Assembly (NCBI GenBank): GCA_001936135.1
Contig: CP012811.1
Location: 1,550,001-1,614,000, forward strand
DNA length: 64,000 nt
Reading direction: 5' to 3'
From: Saccharomycopsis fibuligera x Saccharomycopsis cf. fibuligera
Lineage: Eukaryota > Ascomycota > Saccharomycetes > Ascoideales > Saccharomycopsidaceae
Of this stretch, positions 10,054 to 23,000 are shown piece after piece. The stretch's first letter is position 1. Each line of letters starts with the position of its first letter. Both the position numbers and the translations under genes were made by a program. The notes below the pieces were generated by a model. That model saw only the letters and a program-made list of their open reading frames with translations. It did not search any database and had not been told where the DNA came from.

Positions 10054-11189
10054 AGCCGGCCCTTGGGTTTCAGTACGTACCGGGGGGCACACCTCATCGG
10101 CTGGCTGTAGCGTAGCGATCGGTGGCAAGCGCGCGCGCGCTCACAAAAAAATACTGGTCACATGAGAGGTATCGTGACGTGCTGCTGTGCGATGCGCTTT
10201 TACTATACAAGTGAGCTGGCAGTTGGGTTTTTTTAGGCTGTGAAATGAAGAGATGAATCAAATAATAGATATATCCAGCCGTGTTGCAACACGATACCAC
10301 GATACCTTCTTTGCTCAATGCTGCCTTTTTGTGTTTTCTTTTCATACAAACAACAACATTGTTTTGAATAGCGCAACAAGAATTGCAACATCTCTTGCAT
10401 TTCGGCTATAATGTCGGTTCAAACCGTTGCTTTGCTGCTTGCAAATGCAAATGCGACACTTTATTACGTAGACGTTGATCTGATATTACCGGACGCTAGC
10501 TAGCAGTGGAATTCGCTACAAGTCCGTAACAAGTCAATTTGTGAAATGGAATAGCAGCGCTAATTTATATACATGGCACCGTGTGTGTGTGTGTGTAATA
10601 ACAAGCGAAAAGTGAAAAAAACTTTTGCTAATTACTTATAGTTTAGTATGTTTCAAAATGTTGATAATAGTTACTATTCTGCCAGCAGCATCCTTATCTT
10701 CCCGCTTAGCTAATAATTGCTTGGAGTACAATAGATTCATTGAGGAAGACAAGAGAAAGAAAAAAAAAAAAAAAAAAAATTAGCAGGCTCCGGCCCTTAT
10801 TGAAGGAGGAGCAAGCTAAGGCTTACAAAATTTAGCTTGATTTGATTATCGCTATAGCAAGTGTCTGGGAATTCCGGTATACTCAAGCAACAACACTAGT
10901 GTTGTTAACAAGAACAACGTTGATACTGCAAATCCACCCAGCACCACAAGCGAAGCGGGATTTGGATGCGAATCTTGAAAATTCCTGCCAGAAAGAATAA
11001 TGCCAGCTGTGCCTTACTGAAAGTGCGTGTAGAAATCCCACGGCACCCTCCAGCGGGCGATACTGCAACAGGTTGCGTGTGTGTGTCAGTCAGCAAAGAG
11101 TGTTTACAATGTATTGTCAGCAAAGCACTAAGATTCTTGTCTTGTCTAAACAAATTAAATCAGCTGGAAATGCAAAACAGAATGGGAAA

Positions 11190-11190
<1 letters not shown>

Positions 11191-11223
<33 letters not shown>
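11191..11223 (+). repeat. A33 homopolymer
   Basis: An uninterrupted run of 33 A, the longest homopolymer in the window. It is a strong nucleosome-excluding sequence and prone to length error in sequencing. Confidence 0.95.
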
Positions 11224-11226
<3 letters not shown>

Positions 11227-12700
11227 GCGTGCTGCGGCCAAACAATTGATCAATCAGTCCTGCTGGTTACTACTGAGAGGATTGGTGCGTAGTGTTTTGG
11301 CAACTTTTCCTTAAGGAAAATTTCTGCTACTGCTACTGCGGCTGCTGCTGCTGCTGCTGCTGTTGCGCAAAACACATTCTGATTGGCGCATCGCTCTGCA
11401 GTACTCTGCCGCGCTCAGGGCATCGTCTTATGATTACCCGGCTCTGTACAGAGCAGAGGGTGGCTTTCCACAGTGTTCTGCAGCCACTGGCAGAGCGGCA
11501 GACTCGCTTCCCTATTGGCAGCGGCGCTGGCAGCCACGGACGCTCTCCCATAAAGTGCGCTTAGTAGAGCCACCAGAGGGCCAAGGACCAATCACCGCCC
11601 AGCAGGGCCTCCCCAGGAAGTCGCTCTTGCCATACAAGATGTAATTTATTTATTTTTTTTTTTTTTTTTTTTCTTGTTTCCACGTATGGCGGCTGCCCAG
11701 CGTTGTAGCTGGGACCGGAGTCTAGACTAAGCGGTGGACCAGATCTGCGACACTTTGCAACACCATTTGCGGCAAGTAGCCACTGGCTGCTCCATCTATA
11801 ATAAACTGAGGCCATCCTTGCTTTTTCTGGCCTACCTCTTAGATTTTGGATTTATTTGCCCTTCAAGCCAGGTTTTTTTTTTTCTTCGTTTCCTTCCTCG
11901 CTTCATCTCATTTGACACATACAAACATACAAACATACACACACACAAACAAACACACACGAGTTTCACCTTCTGCTAGTGTCGCTTGCGCCTATCGTTT
12001 ATTCAATATCTACACTCTTTGCTACCCAATTCCCTCATCTCCCCCATCATCCACATCCCATTTTTATTAGCACTATTCTTTCGCTTGACGTCGATCTTGT
12101 CTTTCGTTTACTGTCGTGAGTCTTGGTTTCTTTAATTTAAAGAAAATAGAGACATTACAGGGAAATTCACAGAGAATTGAAGAAACAAAAAGCATCTTTG
12201 CAGTGTGCATACAGCCCGCTCTTCGCTTACTCTCTTTTTCTTCTTCTCTTCCCTCTTTTTTTTTTTCTTTTCCTGTTTTCACGCAGCGTCGGTCTTCTTT
12301 TGGCTAAATTGCAGGCAAGTTGGCTACGGAAAAACTCACATACAGGTCAAGCTATCAACAAAGAATAAATAATTTGGTGATTTCCTCTTTGTCAGAGAAT
12401 CAAAGATATTCCAATTACGTTTTTTTCCTCCTCCCGAGCGGAAAAAACCTCCCAAGGAATACAAAGTAAAGAGTAATAAAAAAAGAAAAAAGGGAACTTT
12501 TCACAATTCAATTTTTTTTCTTGTCTCTTTTCTTGCCTCTTCGTTGTCTCGTTCCTACCCCCCAAAAAAAAGCAACCAGACTGGATATTGTCATTGCGAT
12601 TAGTTTGATCAGTTATATAAGTGATTGACTTTTTGACAGACTCCTTTTGTTATTATTATTGTTGTTATTTTTTTTTTTTTTTTTAGCAAGCTGCCGCAGG

Positions 12701-14074
12701 ATGAATTCATTTTTATATCTCGGTGATAATATCAACACAATCAGCTCCAGCAGTTCTCCAATAAACCAAAGCAGCCTCAGCACGGAATCTTCTCCTAATG
12801 GCTTAAACAAGATTGTTGGACGAAATATTCATTCATTGAACAAATGCACCTCATCGGTGCTGTTGAGTAATGTGACGGTGTCTACTTCGGTTAACTCAAA
12901 GACCAAAATTATTGAAAATCAAACCATTACTCTCAAAAGACAAGCATCAAACTCATTCAACGCTTCACCGTTCTCCAAAAAGAACCACTTGGATTTCGAG
13001 ATCAGCAACAATAGTGGAAATAACAAAGCTTTCAGCAATAGTGGGGGTAGCCCCATTGTTCCTGAATCCAATACCGCGGCCATAAACAGCAACAGCCAGT
13101 TCCAATTGAACTCTATTGAGTACGGCTTGACTCCGGAGTACAGCAAGTCAAAGTTGAAGTTTGGTAATGGTGGAAGTTCAAACCTTGGCGCTTCGTTGCC
13201 TGCTTCCAATTTTCAAAAAAGGTTCAAAAAGAAGAATTACTTGTTGAATGGACCATCCAACAGCAACAACGGTAACAATATTGCCAGCAGCGCAGCCAGC
13301 ACGTACAGCGTTGGGTCCGACACTGACTCTTTTATCTTCAACTGTAACATGAACAAGATTTCCCCAGTGAAAAAGTTTCAAGTGGAAGAAGAAGATTGTA
13401 CCGGTACAAATGCTTACGATGCTGGTGCGGGCGATGTCGCCAATACTTTTGGCACCGCAACCAACAAGAATTTCAGCAGCGCAGGCTCCATTTTTAAAGT
13501 TCCCAACGCGGCAAAATTTGAATTTTCGCTTCACAAGAAATTGTCTGATTTCAGAAAAATCAGCACCAGCTCCTTCAGTTTTGGGTCAAGCAACAACCAT
13601 GCAAAAACTGAAGACCAACAGCAAAGACAGCAGCAGAACAGCAGCAGTACCACTTTGTTGTCCGACACATCTACTCATGATCCATTCAGCGATTATTCCA
13701 ATTCCAATTCCAATTCCCAAGTCCTTTCAAATACGAATACCAGTTCTATAGCCACCACTACGGAAACCACGCCTGAAGCGGAAAACATCATCACTAAGCA
13801 TGGTGAATATTTCCATTTCAAGCCATTTGAAGAGTATGAGTCCTCCTCTTTGACGGAAAATAATCCCAATACTGGCGCTGGTGCCCAACAACAACAACAG
13901 CAACAGCAGCAGCAGCAGCAGCAGGAACAGCTTGCTAACAAAGATACGGTTATGACGGCGTCTGAGCATGGCGGTTCATCCGCGGTGGCGCCGCCAGTCA
14001 GTGCTGAGAAACATCAACAACACACCCTTGACACAGTGAATGCTGAAACTAGCAATAATGGCCAACAGGCGTAA
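12701..14074 (+). CDS. Low-complexity Ser/Asn/Gln-rich protein, unrecognised
   Basis: A 457-residue protein beginning at ATG 12701 (MNSFLYLGDN). The frame stays open upstream only through a T/TTG-rich tract that would add a meaningless hydrophobic leader. The composition is disordered: Ser/Asn-rich N-terminus, scattered basic patches (FQKRFKKKNYLLNG, SPVKKFQVEEED), a Phe-containing block (KFEFSLHKKLSDFRKI) and a Gln run (about 13903-13930). A more conserved-looking piece near the end is HGEYFHFKPFEEYE. There is no catalytic domain, signal peptide or membrane helix. The very long upstream region and mixed basic/acidic disorder suggest a regulatory or cell-cycle/transcription-associated protein, but this is a guess. 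Confidence 0.7.
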   Translation: MNSFLYLGDNINTISSSSSPINQSSLSTESSPNGLNKIVGRNIHSLNKCTSSVLLSNVTVSTSVNSKTKIIENQTITLKRQASNSFNASPFSKKNHLDFEISNNSGNNKAFSNSGGSPIVPESNTAAINSNSQFQLNSIEYGLTPEYSKSKLKFGNGGSSNLGASLPASNFQKRFKKKNYLLNGPSNSNNGNNIASSAASTYSVGSDTDSFIFNCNMNKISPVKKFQVEEEDCTGTNAYDAGAGDVANTFGTATNKNFSSAGSIFKVPNAAKFEFSLHKKLSDFRKISTSSFSFGSSNNHAKTEDQQQRQQQNSSSTTLLSDTSTHDPFSDYSNSNSNSQVLSNTNTSSIATTTETTPEAENIITKHGEYFHFKPFEEYESSSLTENNPNTGAGAQQQQQQQQQQQQQEQLANKDTVMTASEHGGSSAVAPPVSAEKHQQHTLDTVNAETSNNGQQA

Positions 14075-14442
14075 CTGATTGTACTATACTATATTATGTA
14101 TGTATCAGTTCTTGATGTGTGTTTATAAACAGAGTCGGTCTCGGTTGGCGCCAATACGCCATGCACTTTTGGACAACTTGATTACCAGCTGATTACCAGC
14201 TGACACGGCGGTGAGCTTTCTGCAGGATAGAAATGCAAGCATTGCTAGCGTTCGTTGTTGTCTCCAATCTCCGCTCTCATTCTCCCGTTTTCTTTTTCCA
14301 GTTTTGTGTGTTTTCCTTCTCATTGATTTGGTTTACTTGTTTTCATTTGTCAATTTCGAGCTTCTGGCGACAACGCAACAACCAGAAGACCCCGTATGGC
14401 GCTATGCCGACGCGACGAGCTACAGACATTTTTTTTTTCTTT

Positions 14443-14444
<2 letters not shown>

Positions 14445-14475
<31 letters not shown>
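14445..14475 (+). repeat. T31 homopolymer
   Basis: A run of 31 T within a longer, nearly pure T stretch starting near 14429. Its length is likely to vary between strains and is hard to sequence accurately. Confidence 0.9.
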
Positions 14476-14477
<2 letters not shown>

Positions 14478-15636
14478 TGTTTCCAGGAACTAGGAAAAGC
14501 GGCATATATCTACAGTTTGCCGTTGTTCTGATTTTGTCTCTAACGATATTTGTTAGTTGCACATATACTATAGTATACTATAAATTACACTGTTGATTCT
14601 TTTTTTCTTTTTTTTTTTTTTTTTTTTTGTTTACATCACGAAAATGGAGTGAATGTGACAAAACGCCCGCAGCGCTGTAATAGACCTCAGCGTAACCGTT
14701 GACACTTTTCTATTATAATAACAGCTTGGGCACCGAGGTGCATGTGGAAACCGTAATTTGTATAGTAATAACAAGCTCCGATATGACACACACACACACA
14801 CACACAATATGCTTAAGGTTTCGATTCTACGAGCTCTTGGGCCGCGGCGTGCCGATGTTCTGAAATGGGCAATTGACACACAAGGCAAACAGCTGCTTGG
14901 ATTAAGTGAGTACTTTGCCATCTGTGCAGCGGGCAAGAAAGCGTGTTTTTCCACAGTGCTGGGCACCGGTTGCGGGTGCAGTTGCTGTTTTGTTTACACT
15001 GTGCGTGTGGGCGAGCGACACAGCAGCAGCAGCAGCTCATATGCCATTTGTTTCAGCGGGTAGGTATATAGCACCTTTTGTTTTCCCTTCGGGTCGAGCA
15101 TCTTCAGCTGCCATTTTATTTATTTGCTGGGCAATGCAGTTATGTCTTGCTCACCCTCAGCGAGTGGTGGTGGTGGTGTGTCTGGCGGAGTGCGGTGGCG
15201 CCGGACAAAGACGTGTTTAGGTACCCCAGTTGCACACCACCACTTACGCAAACCTTGCACCGTTGCAACGACGGTGTGGTATGTATATACCAACCAACCA
15301 ACCAACCTGCCAAACATAGTTTCGGCGTGTGTAGCACACCAGTAGGACCCGCGATTACGGTCCGGAAGGAGCCGGGGCCCGCCGCAGGGCGCTATGGGCG
15401 CTATGGGCTCTACCCCACACTGGGGCGCCGCCGACCAGCGCCATCGTGCGTCGTCTTGCTGTGACAACATTTTGTATATACACAGCACTGTCACTGTTTC
15501 TTTTGGCTCTCCAACCTTAATTGTCCAGTGGAGGCAAGAATGAATGAATGTATGAATGAATGAAAGAGAAAAAAAAAAAAACTTTTTCCTCCTGTATAAC
15601 CTACACTTTTCTCAAACTATACCCATTTGTGCCATG

Positions 15637-15645
15637 TATATAAAA
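15637..15645 (+). promoter_or_regulatory. TATA element of AGC1
   Basis: TATATAAAA about 570 bp before the AGC1 ATG, followed by a C/T-rich stretch with CTTC/TTCC motifs typical of yeast initiators. It would imply a long 5' leader. Confidence 0.5.
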
Positions 15646-16211
15646 ACACCGCGATGGCGCCCGCCACTGGGGTTTTCCTTCTCTTCGTTTCTTTTCTCTA
15701 GGTAGACTTTTCGATATTCCTCTTCCCAGCTCACTTACCACCAACTTACTCACTCGCATCTTTGCAGTTGTTGTTTCCTTCTATCAGTCTGCGCCCTCTA
15801 ACTACCAACCACAACCACAACCAGCCATTGTGCCGTAGAATGCGTCTTGTTTATCAATGATTAGTCCCTCCACCAAACATTAACTCCACTCCTCGCTCCT
15901 CCTGCCAATCAAAACCTGAAAAAAGAGTAAAAATATAGAAAAAAAAAAAAAAGAAATAAACAAAAACAAACAAGAAAGTTCCATCACAAAACACCCTTTC
16001 GTTAACACTTGCTTTGGTCCGTTTCAATTCATACACTCTAAGTCCAACTACACCGTCATTAGGCACTTTACATACACATAGAAGATAACGCGTAAACAAC
16101 TGCGAATTTCTCCGAACCCCGACAAGAACCACTCACTCACTGCCAATTAGCTTTTTTGCTTTTTCGCTAACATCTCCCATAATATACAAACAACATCAAC
16201 ACGCAACCACA

Positions 16212-18722
16212 ATGTCGCTACAACATCCGTCCACAGATTTGGAATCAATCTTCAATTTCTATTCCAAGGGGGCCGCCACATTGTCCTACAATGATTTCAT
16301 CAAATTGTTTAGCTACTTGACTGGCTCTTCCTCTTCTTCTGCCCAGTCCCCGCTCGTCCACCCTGGCACTACCGGAGACGATTCGGCGTTGAAAAACAAC
16401 AATTTCGGCGTTTTCTTTTTGATTGCTGATGAGAACTTGAAGGGCTACTTGACAAAAAATGATTGGTTGAATTTTGTCAAGTTGTTTAATGAAGACAATT
16501 CTCAGTTCAAGTTGATTTGGAAGTTTTTCAGCAAGTTCCACTTGAACAAGAATGACCACCAGTCATTTTGGGCAAAGTGGTTCAAGAAGCCAAATTCTGG
16601 AAGTCTGACAGGTACGCACATCTCCACTTCTTTTGTGTCCGAGTCCGATCCTCCTCCTGCTGCTGCCGCTGCTGCTGCCGCTGCAGCTGCTGCCGCTGCA
16701 CCATCGTTTGCCGCGGAAAACGAAAAAATATTAATCAACCAATTCACCGAGACTTTGAAGAATTTGGAATTGTTTACCAGCAAAAAACCAAGCCGGACTA
16801 TGGATAAAACCAAGCCACAGCAGCCCCAATTTGACGTTGATGAAATAAATTGGGCAAAGATCAATGATTTGATCCACTTGCATTATTTGCAGAAGTCAAA
16901 CTCAGACTATATCAATTACAATGATTTAAACAATTTGATTATCAACGAATTAAATAATGAACGAATCATCAACTTTTTCGAGGTAAACAAAAACTCCAAA
17001 TCACTTGTTGACAAAACCAAGTTTGCAAAATTGGTTGACCATTTATACTCCCACAAAATTGACAGCTCTTTTTTGAATTTTGTGTTGCAAAGTAAAAAGA
17101 ATGACGAGTACTCTTTTAATGATGTCAAGCTAGTCTCTAACTTGTTGTGCAAATATTTTCTTATTGACAGATTGATTGCTCACTACAAAAGCGCAGCACA
17201 TGGATCTTTTGGCGAATTTTTAAACAATAGTGTTCATAATAATGTTTTTACAGAATACGAGGTTAACTTGTTGAACAAGTTTGTGAGCTCTCATGATTCT
17301 AAAAATGGTATTATCATTAACAATTACATGCCGTTGATTACGCTGGCCAGCGGCGCTTCCCTACCATCTTCTTCTGTCGGTGGTGGTAGCAGCAGCAGCA
17401 TCAGTGCTTTAGCTGCTACTGAAAACGATGGACCAATACCATCCTTGGCCACTACTGCTGCCGTGGCTACTGTTGCCGCAAAGAAGCTTGAGAAAACCGG
17501 TAACCTTTTTGCTTTGTTTCAGTCAATGTACAACTTTGGTCTTGGCGCTGTTTCTGGGGCTATTGGTGCCACAATTGTTTATCCAATTGATTTGGTAAAG
17601 ACTAGAATACAAGCTCAAAGAAATGCTACCGGTACTTCGCCAAAACAATACAAGAACTCAATTGACTGCTTTGCCAAGATTATTGGTAGAGAGGGTCCAT
17701 TAAAATTATACTCAGGTCTTGTTCCACAACTAGTGGGAATTGCCCCAGAAAAAGCAATCAAGCTCACTATGAATGATTTGGTGAGAGGCTTGACTAAAAA
17801 TAAAGAAACTGGCACCATTCCTCTTCATGCTGAAATACTAGCCGGTAGTTCTGCTGGTGGCGCTCAAGTTATCTTCACCAACCCATTGGAAATTGTCAAA
17901 ATCAGATTGCAAATTCAGGGGCAATTGATTGGCAAATTAAACGCTGACGGTGAAGTGATTGTCAAAAGAAGCGCTATGCAAATTGTTAGACAATTGGGTT
18001 TGGCGGGTCTTTATAAAGGGGTGGGCGCTTGTCTTTTGAGAGATGTGCCCTTCTCTGCCATTTATTTCCCAACATATGCTCACTTGAAGTCCTATTTCAT
18101 CAACAACAATAACAAGTCACATTTTGATGTGAAGAAACCAAACCATGAAAATATTAGAACTTGGCAATTATTGGCTGCTGGTGCGGTTGCCGGTATGCCA
18201 GCTGCATATCTTACAACTCCTTGTGATGTTATCAAGACTAGACTTCAGTTGGAATCTAAGAAGGGTGAAATTCAGTACAAGGGCATTTTTGATGCCGCTA
18301 AAGTTATTTATAAAACTGAAGGTTTGAGCGCATTTTTCAAAGGTGGCCCAGCTAGAGTGTTTAGATCCTCACCTCAGTTTGGTTTTACCTTGGCTTCTTA
18401 TGAGCTTTTACAAAGAATGATTCCATATGAACAAACATCCAGTGCAGCAGCTAGCTTGTTTAGTGGCAAAAAGAGAAGTATTAGCAATGAGTCAGTTAAG
18501 GGATTCAGCAGTGGTACTCTCAACTCCAATTTCCGCAGTTTAGATTCCCCAGCAGAATCAGAATCAGAATCAGAATACACCCCTGGTAATAAGTATTGGG
18601 TCAAGAGTGTTCAAACATTAGACTTGTTTAGAGATATTAGTCCAAGTGTTAATAACTTTGACTACAATAGTTATAAACAATTCCAGAACTTTTATGGATC
18701 CAATAATAAAAAACAAAATTGA
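16212..18722 (+). CDS. AGC1: Mitochondrial aspartate-glutamate carrier
   Basis: An 836-residue mitochondrial carrier of the Agc1 type, exchanging aspartate and glutamate (or importing glutamate) across the inner membrane. The N-terminal 430 residues resemble the degenerate EF-hand regulatory domain of the family ([20 protein letters not shown]). They include an Ala run at about 149-163 and a Ser/Gly linker. The carrier domain (about 435-735) has three repeats with signature motifs [11 protein letters not shown] (about 457), [11 protein letters not shown] (about 557) and [11 protein letters not shown] (about 670). A C-terminal tail of about 90 residues is Ser/Glu-rich and ends Asn/Gln/Lys-rich. 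The usual length is near 900 in S. cerevisiae. The start ATG follows a CAACACGCAACCACA leader. The carrier identity is firm; the calcium response of the degenerate EF-hands is not. Confidence 0.93.
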   Translation: MSLQHPSTDLESIFNFYSKGAATLSYNDFIKLFSYLTGSSSSSAQSPLVHPGTTGDDSALKNNNFGVFFLIADENLKGYLTKNDWLNFVKLFNEDNSQFKLIWKFFSKFHLNKNDHQSFWAKWFKKPNSGSLTGTHISTSFVSESDPPPAAAAAAAAAAAAAAPSFAAENEKILINQFTETLKNLELFTSKKPSRTMDKTKPQQPQFDVDEINWAKINDLIHLHYLQKSNSDYINYNDLNNLIINELNNERIINFFEVNKNSKSLVDKTKFAKLVDHLYSHKIDSSFLNFVLQSKKNDEYSFNDVKLVSNLLCKYFLIDRLIAHYKSAAHGSFGEFLNNSVHNNVFTEYEVNLLNKFVSSHDSKNGIIINNYMPLITLASGASLPSSSVGGGSSSSISALAATENDGPIPSLATTAAVATVAAKKLEKTGNLFALFQSMYNFGLGAVSGAIGATIVYPIDLVKTRIQAQRNATGTSPKQYKNSIDCFAKIIGREGPLKLYSGLVPQLVGIAPEKAIKLTMNDLVRGLTKNKETGTIPLHAEILAGSSAGGAQVIFTNPLEIVKIRLQIQGQLIGKLNADGEVIVKRSAMQIVRQLGLAGLYKGVGACLLRDVPFSAIYFPTYAHLKSYFINNNNKSHFDVKKPNHENIRTWQLLAAGAVAGMPAAYLTTPCDVIKTRLQLESKKGEIQYKGIFDAAKVIYKTEGLSAFFKGGPARVFRSSPQFGFTLASYELLQRMIPYEQTSSAAASLFSGKKRSISNESVKGFSSGTLNSNFRSLDSPAESESESEYTPGNKYWVKSVQTLDLFRDISPSVNNFDYNSYKQFQNFYGSNNKKQN

Positions 18723-20015
18723 TTGTACAGTGACGATTATACGAAAAATAAAAAATGACAAATAAAAAAAAAAAAAAAAAAATAAATAACAATAACAATA
18801 ATTTGCTTTGAAAAAATCAAACAACAAAAAGTCTGTACTATAATTTCCTTCTCTCCAAATGACGAATTTCAACGATACTTTAGCTCTACATTTATTTTTT
18901 CAAAGCCCCAATTGAAGGCACTTGCTTATCATTATATGTTTATGGTTTTTTCTTGTTTTTTCTTTTCCAGTTAAAATCTACTTTTTTTATGCATTTATGA
19001 ATACACTGATAAAATTGACTTGTTTTTTTTTTTGTTTCTTTTTACTTTATTTCTTTATGTTGCTTGTGTTTTCTAGTTATTAATATATATATATATATAT
19101 ATATTGGTTGCTGCTCTTTTATGTACTCAATTTATAATTGCTGTTTTTATGGCCGTTTAGTTGCTCCATTTTTTTTATCTTTAGTTGTTTCCACTGTTAA
19201 TCAGCCCAGTTATATATTAATCAAAACTTATTGCTTATGGTTTTATTCAAATGTTTTTGTAGTTTGAAATGTATTTAGCCTTTAGCGCGCATCTTGCCAA
19301 AGCAGCTGCATGTATATGACGAGCCTTTGGCCGGGCAACCGCAGAGGCTCGGGGTTACAGCACAGCGCAGTGCAAACGGCTGCGAAACAGCAAAAATAAA
19401 AAAAAAAAAAAAGTCAACGACATTGGCGACGGCGACGGCGGGGTGGAATACGTACGCGTTTATTATTTCATTCGATCACTCAACTTGTTTGTTAAGGATT
19501 TCTATATACATGTCTTACAACAAGCATTACTACAAGTGCAATTAGAATTACAATTGAACGCGATTCTCCCCTCTCTCTCTCTTTTTTTTTTTTAAAGGAA
19601 AAGAACAAGTATACGAAGCAGAGTAGCTTGGTATAGAGGTCGAACTAGAAAGATTAATTTACCAAGGGAAAGACAAGTAGGAAAGATAAGCAAGCAGCAG
19701 AAGGCCCTCTGTTCTTTGGTGGTATTTTTATTTTTTCATATTTTTGCTTGACGAGAACAAAAAAAATATAAAGTATAAAAGTGGCAAGATACAGTTATTT
19801 TATTTCGTTTGCATACAGCCAGCCCCACCCATACAAGTTATATTTGCAAAGACGACTAGTTTTGGTTTGAAGATTTAAAACAGACTGGATAAACAGACTT
19901 TTTCAAAACAAAACAAAGCAAAACAAAATAAAACAAATCAAAACAAAATAAAACAAAAAACAAAAAAAGAAACAAATAAACGAAAACGTTATTCAATCAT
20001 AATCGTTAATCAATC
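18723..20015. other. XRN1 upstream spacer
   Basis: 1.3 kb with an A-rich tract near 18763-18782, a (TA)n run (about 19083-19104), a short GC-rich patch (19290-19460), a (CT)n run near 19570, and a leader of AAAAC/AAAAT pentamers (about 19905-19975) directly before the XRN1 start. No gene was found. Confidence 0.55.
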
Positions 20016-23000
20016 ATGGGTGTTCCAAAATTCTTCAAGTTCATCTCTGAGAGATGGCCTCTCATTTCCAAATTGATCGACGAGGACCAGATCCCAGAAT
20101 TCGACAACTTGTACCTTGATATGAATTCCATTCTTCACAACTGTACTCATTCAAGCGGTCAAAATTACGACGATTTGACCGAAAGTTTATCTGAGGACGA
20201 AGTCTACACCTCGATTTTTGCGTACATTGACCATCTCTTCAACACGATAAAGCCGAAAAAGGTGTTTTACATGGCTATCGACGGGGTTGCTCCAAGAGCT
20301 AAAATGAATCAACAAAGATCCAGAAGATTCAGAACCGCGCTAGAGGCGGAAACTCAAAGAAAACAACAGCAGGAACAAGAAGACCTCACGGGCATTGATT
20401 CCGGAAAGAAGGAAAAAGATCCATCCAAGGCCTTCGACTCCAATGCAATTACCCCCGGTACAGAATTCATGGCTACTTTGAGTAAACATTTGAAATTCTT
20501 TATCCATAAAAAGGTCACCACTGATGCCAATTGGCAAAATATCGACGTTATTTACAGCGGTCATGAGGTGCCTGGTGAAGGTGAGCATAAAATTATGAAA
20601 TACATCAGAACCATGAAGCTACAGCCGGATTACGATTCCAATTTGAGACATTGTATATACGGTTTGGACGCTGATTTAATAATGTTGGGCATGGTGACCC
20701 ACGACCCACATTTCTGCTTGTTGAGAGAAGAGGTAAAGTTTGGACCTCAACGCGGTGACAAAAGTAAAGGCGGATCTACCCTTAAGAGTTTAGAAGAAGA
20801 GAAGTTCTACTTGTTGCACTTGTCGTTGCTTCGTGAATATTTGGAGTTGGAGTTTAGCGACTTGAAAAATTTCTTGAAGTTCAACTACAATTTCGAGAAG
20901 CTTTTGGATGACTTCATTTTGATTATGTACGTTATTGGTAATGATTTCTTGCCGAATTTGCCAGATTTGCATATCAACAAGGGCGCTTTCCCATTATTGT
21001 TAAAGACTTTCAAAAAATTCTTGATCAATTCCGACGGTTATTTGAATGAGGACGGCAAGATAAATTTCCCGAGATTTAAGATCTGGTTAGACTACTTGTC
21101 ATTGTTTGAGTATGAAAATTTTGAAAACGGGCATGTTGACATTGACTGGTTCAACAAAAAGTTGGACAACTTGTCCTTGAATAACGAAAACAAAAAGAAG
21201 TTGATAGAGTTGAAAAAGAAAAGATTTGAAGAACAAAACAAGAAAAGCGCCAAGTTAGCCAACAAGACTAAGCTCGAAGTGTTGAAACAAAAGCAAAGAC
21301 AGCAAGCTAATGCAGCAGCTGCTGCTTCCGCTGCCAGTGGTTTTGGTGCTTTGAAAGACGATGTTGAAAGTGCTGATGAAGACGAGTTTGACTTGTTGGA
21401 CTCTAAGTTGGAAGAGTTCAGACAGTTTGACTTGAGCGATGGAAATCATACTTATAACAGGTTATTCTCATTTGTGGAACCGTGGTTGCTCAACATTTAC
21501 TCCACAGACTCTGCTAGAATCGATGTTTTAAACATTACCGATGATGAAATTCCAGAATTAGGTATTTCAAACCGTTTGGTTTCTGATAATGAATCCTTGC
21601 CTTTTGAGTTTTTGAAGCAAATTGCTTATGACTTTGACTTGATTATTGTTCAGGATAATGAAAGCGGCTCCATAAGTTTGAAATTGGATATTGGGGGCAT
21701 AGATCCAAATGAAACTGTTGAAGAATACCAAGAAAGAATTCAGAATTATCACGAGTTGATTGAAAAATATGCTGCCAAGTTTGGCCAAGTTACTGAAAAG
21801 GATATTGCCGAACTTAACAAGCAAATACAAGATTCTGACAATAACGATATTCAATTTGAAAATCTTACCAGCTACTTGGAAGATGAGAAATTTGTTGATT
21901 GGAAAAACGCATACTATACCAGCAAGTTTGGTTTCAACTTGAACAACAAGGAAGAATTTTCCAAACTCGCTCACAATTATTTGGAAGGTTTGCAATGGGT
22001 GTTGTACTACTACTATAAAGGTTGTCCATCTTGGTCATGGTACTACAAATACCACTTCCCTCCAAGAATCTCCGATATTTCGGCAGGTATCACTGAGGAT
22101 TCAAAGATTGAGTTTCCAAAGGATAAACCGTTCACGCCGTTCCAACAACTAATGGGTGTTTTGCCAGCTAGATCCAATTTGTTGTTGCCAAAAGTTTACC
22201 GTCCATTGATGTTGGATCCAAACTCTCCAATCATTGATTTTTACCCAAATGAAGTTGAAGTTGACAAGAATGGTAAGACTGCTGAGTGGGAATACGTTTT
22301 GAAGCTTTCTTTTGTAGATCAAGATAGATTGGTACTGGCCATGAAACCAATCGAATCCAAATTAACCCCGGAAGAAAAACATAGAAATTCGTTTGGTCCA
22401 GATTTGGTGTTCAAGTTCAATTCCCAAATCGAAAGATTCTACAAGTCTTCATTGCCTAATTCTTTCAGAGATTTAGAGGGTGATCATTGTATTGAGCTTG
22501 TGTTTGAGTTGCCTCCAATCGACCCACATGCTGATAAAAAGAACAGAGGTGATGATGATTACTACAGTGAAGACTTGCAAGCTAAGGCTTTCAATCATTT
22601 ATGTCGTGGTGCTAAAACTGGCACTGAGTTGTTATCTGGATTCCCAACTTTGCAAACCATTCCATTTAGCCATCAATTGGCTATTGACTATTTGGTATTG
22701 TTCAATTTCCCATCAAGATCAGAATCCATGATTTTGACCCTCAACAACCCACATAAAGACTTGTTGGAAGACGCATCCATTGAAGACATTTGTGAAAAGT
22801 ATTTGGGCAAAATTATCTATTCTAATTGGCCATTCTTGAAAGAATCTAAAGTGGTATCGATATCTGACGGATTGATCTCTTACTCTTTGGACTCTAACAA
22901 GAGAATTATCAAGGCTCCATTGGACGATACTGAAAGATCTTCCTTCAATGATAATGCCAAAAATATGGTTAGAACCTATCATATCAACAAAGGTATCAAG

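Larger units (their letters stand above)
9877..12700. other. 2.8-kb gene-free spacer, leader of the next gene
   Basis: RPT6 promoter on the left and the upstream region of the gene at 12701 on the right. It contains A20 (10760-10779), an A33 tract (11191-11223), a CTG/CAG trinucleotide run (about 11335-11362) and a GC-rich block (about 11360-11640). From about 11830 it becomes a pyrimidine-rich leader (CATACA/CACACA repeats, TTTC runs) ending in a T tract beside the ATG. Open frames exist but start with non-ATG codons or look random. No RNA gene was recognised. Confidence 0.5.
14075..16211. other. 2.1-kb spacer with GC-rich block, AGC1 promoter and leader
   Basis: Poly(T) tracts T31 (14445-14475) and T21 (14608-14628) flank an ACTATAGT palindrome (14567-14574). 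A GC-rich segment of about 14640-15480 follows, with a (CA)n run, CAG triplets, a tandem GGGCGCTAT pair near 15385-15402 and GGGG/CCCC clusters. A TATA element is at 15637-15645. The remaining 570 bases look like a pyrimidine-rich leader of AGC1. Several long open frames cross the GC-rich part in different phases, which is expected of GC-rich noncoding DNA. Confidence 0.5.

Noticed and set aside
12600-12700. Possible 3' splice site (T tract followed by TAG or CAG) just before ATG 12701
   Set aside because: No GTATGT-type donor or TACTAAC branch was found upstream; the ATG gives a complete frame without it.
14631-15494. Multiple overlapping ORFs on both strands in the GC-rich block before AGC1
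   Set aside because: GC-rich DNA has few stop codons by chance; frames overlap in several phases and none has a protein-like sequence.
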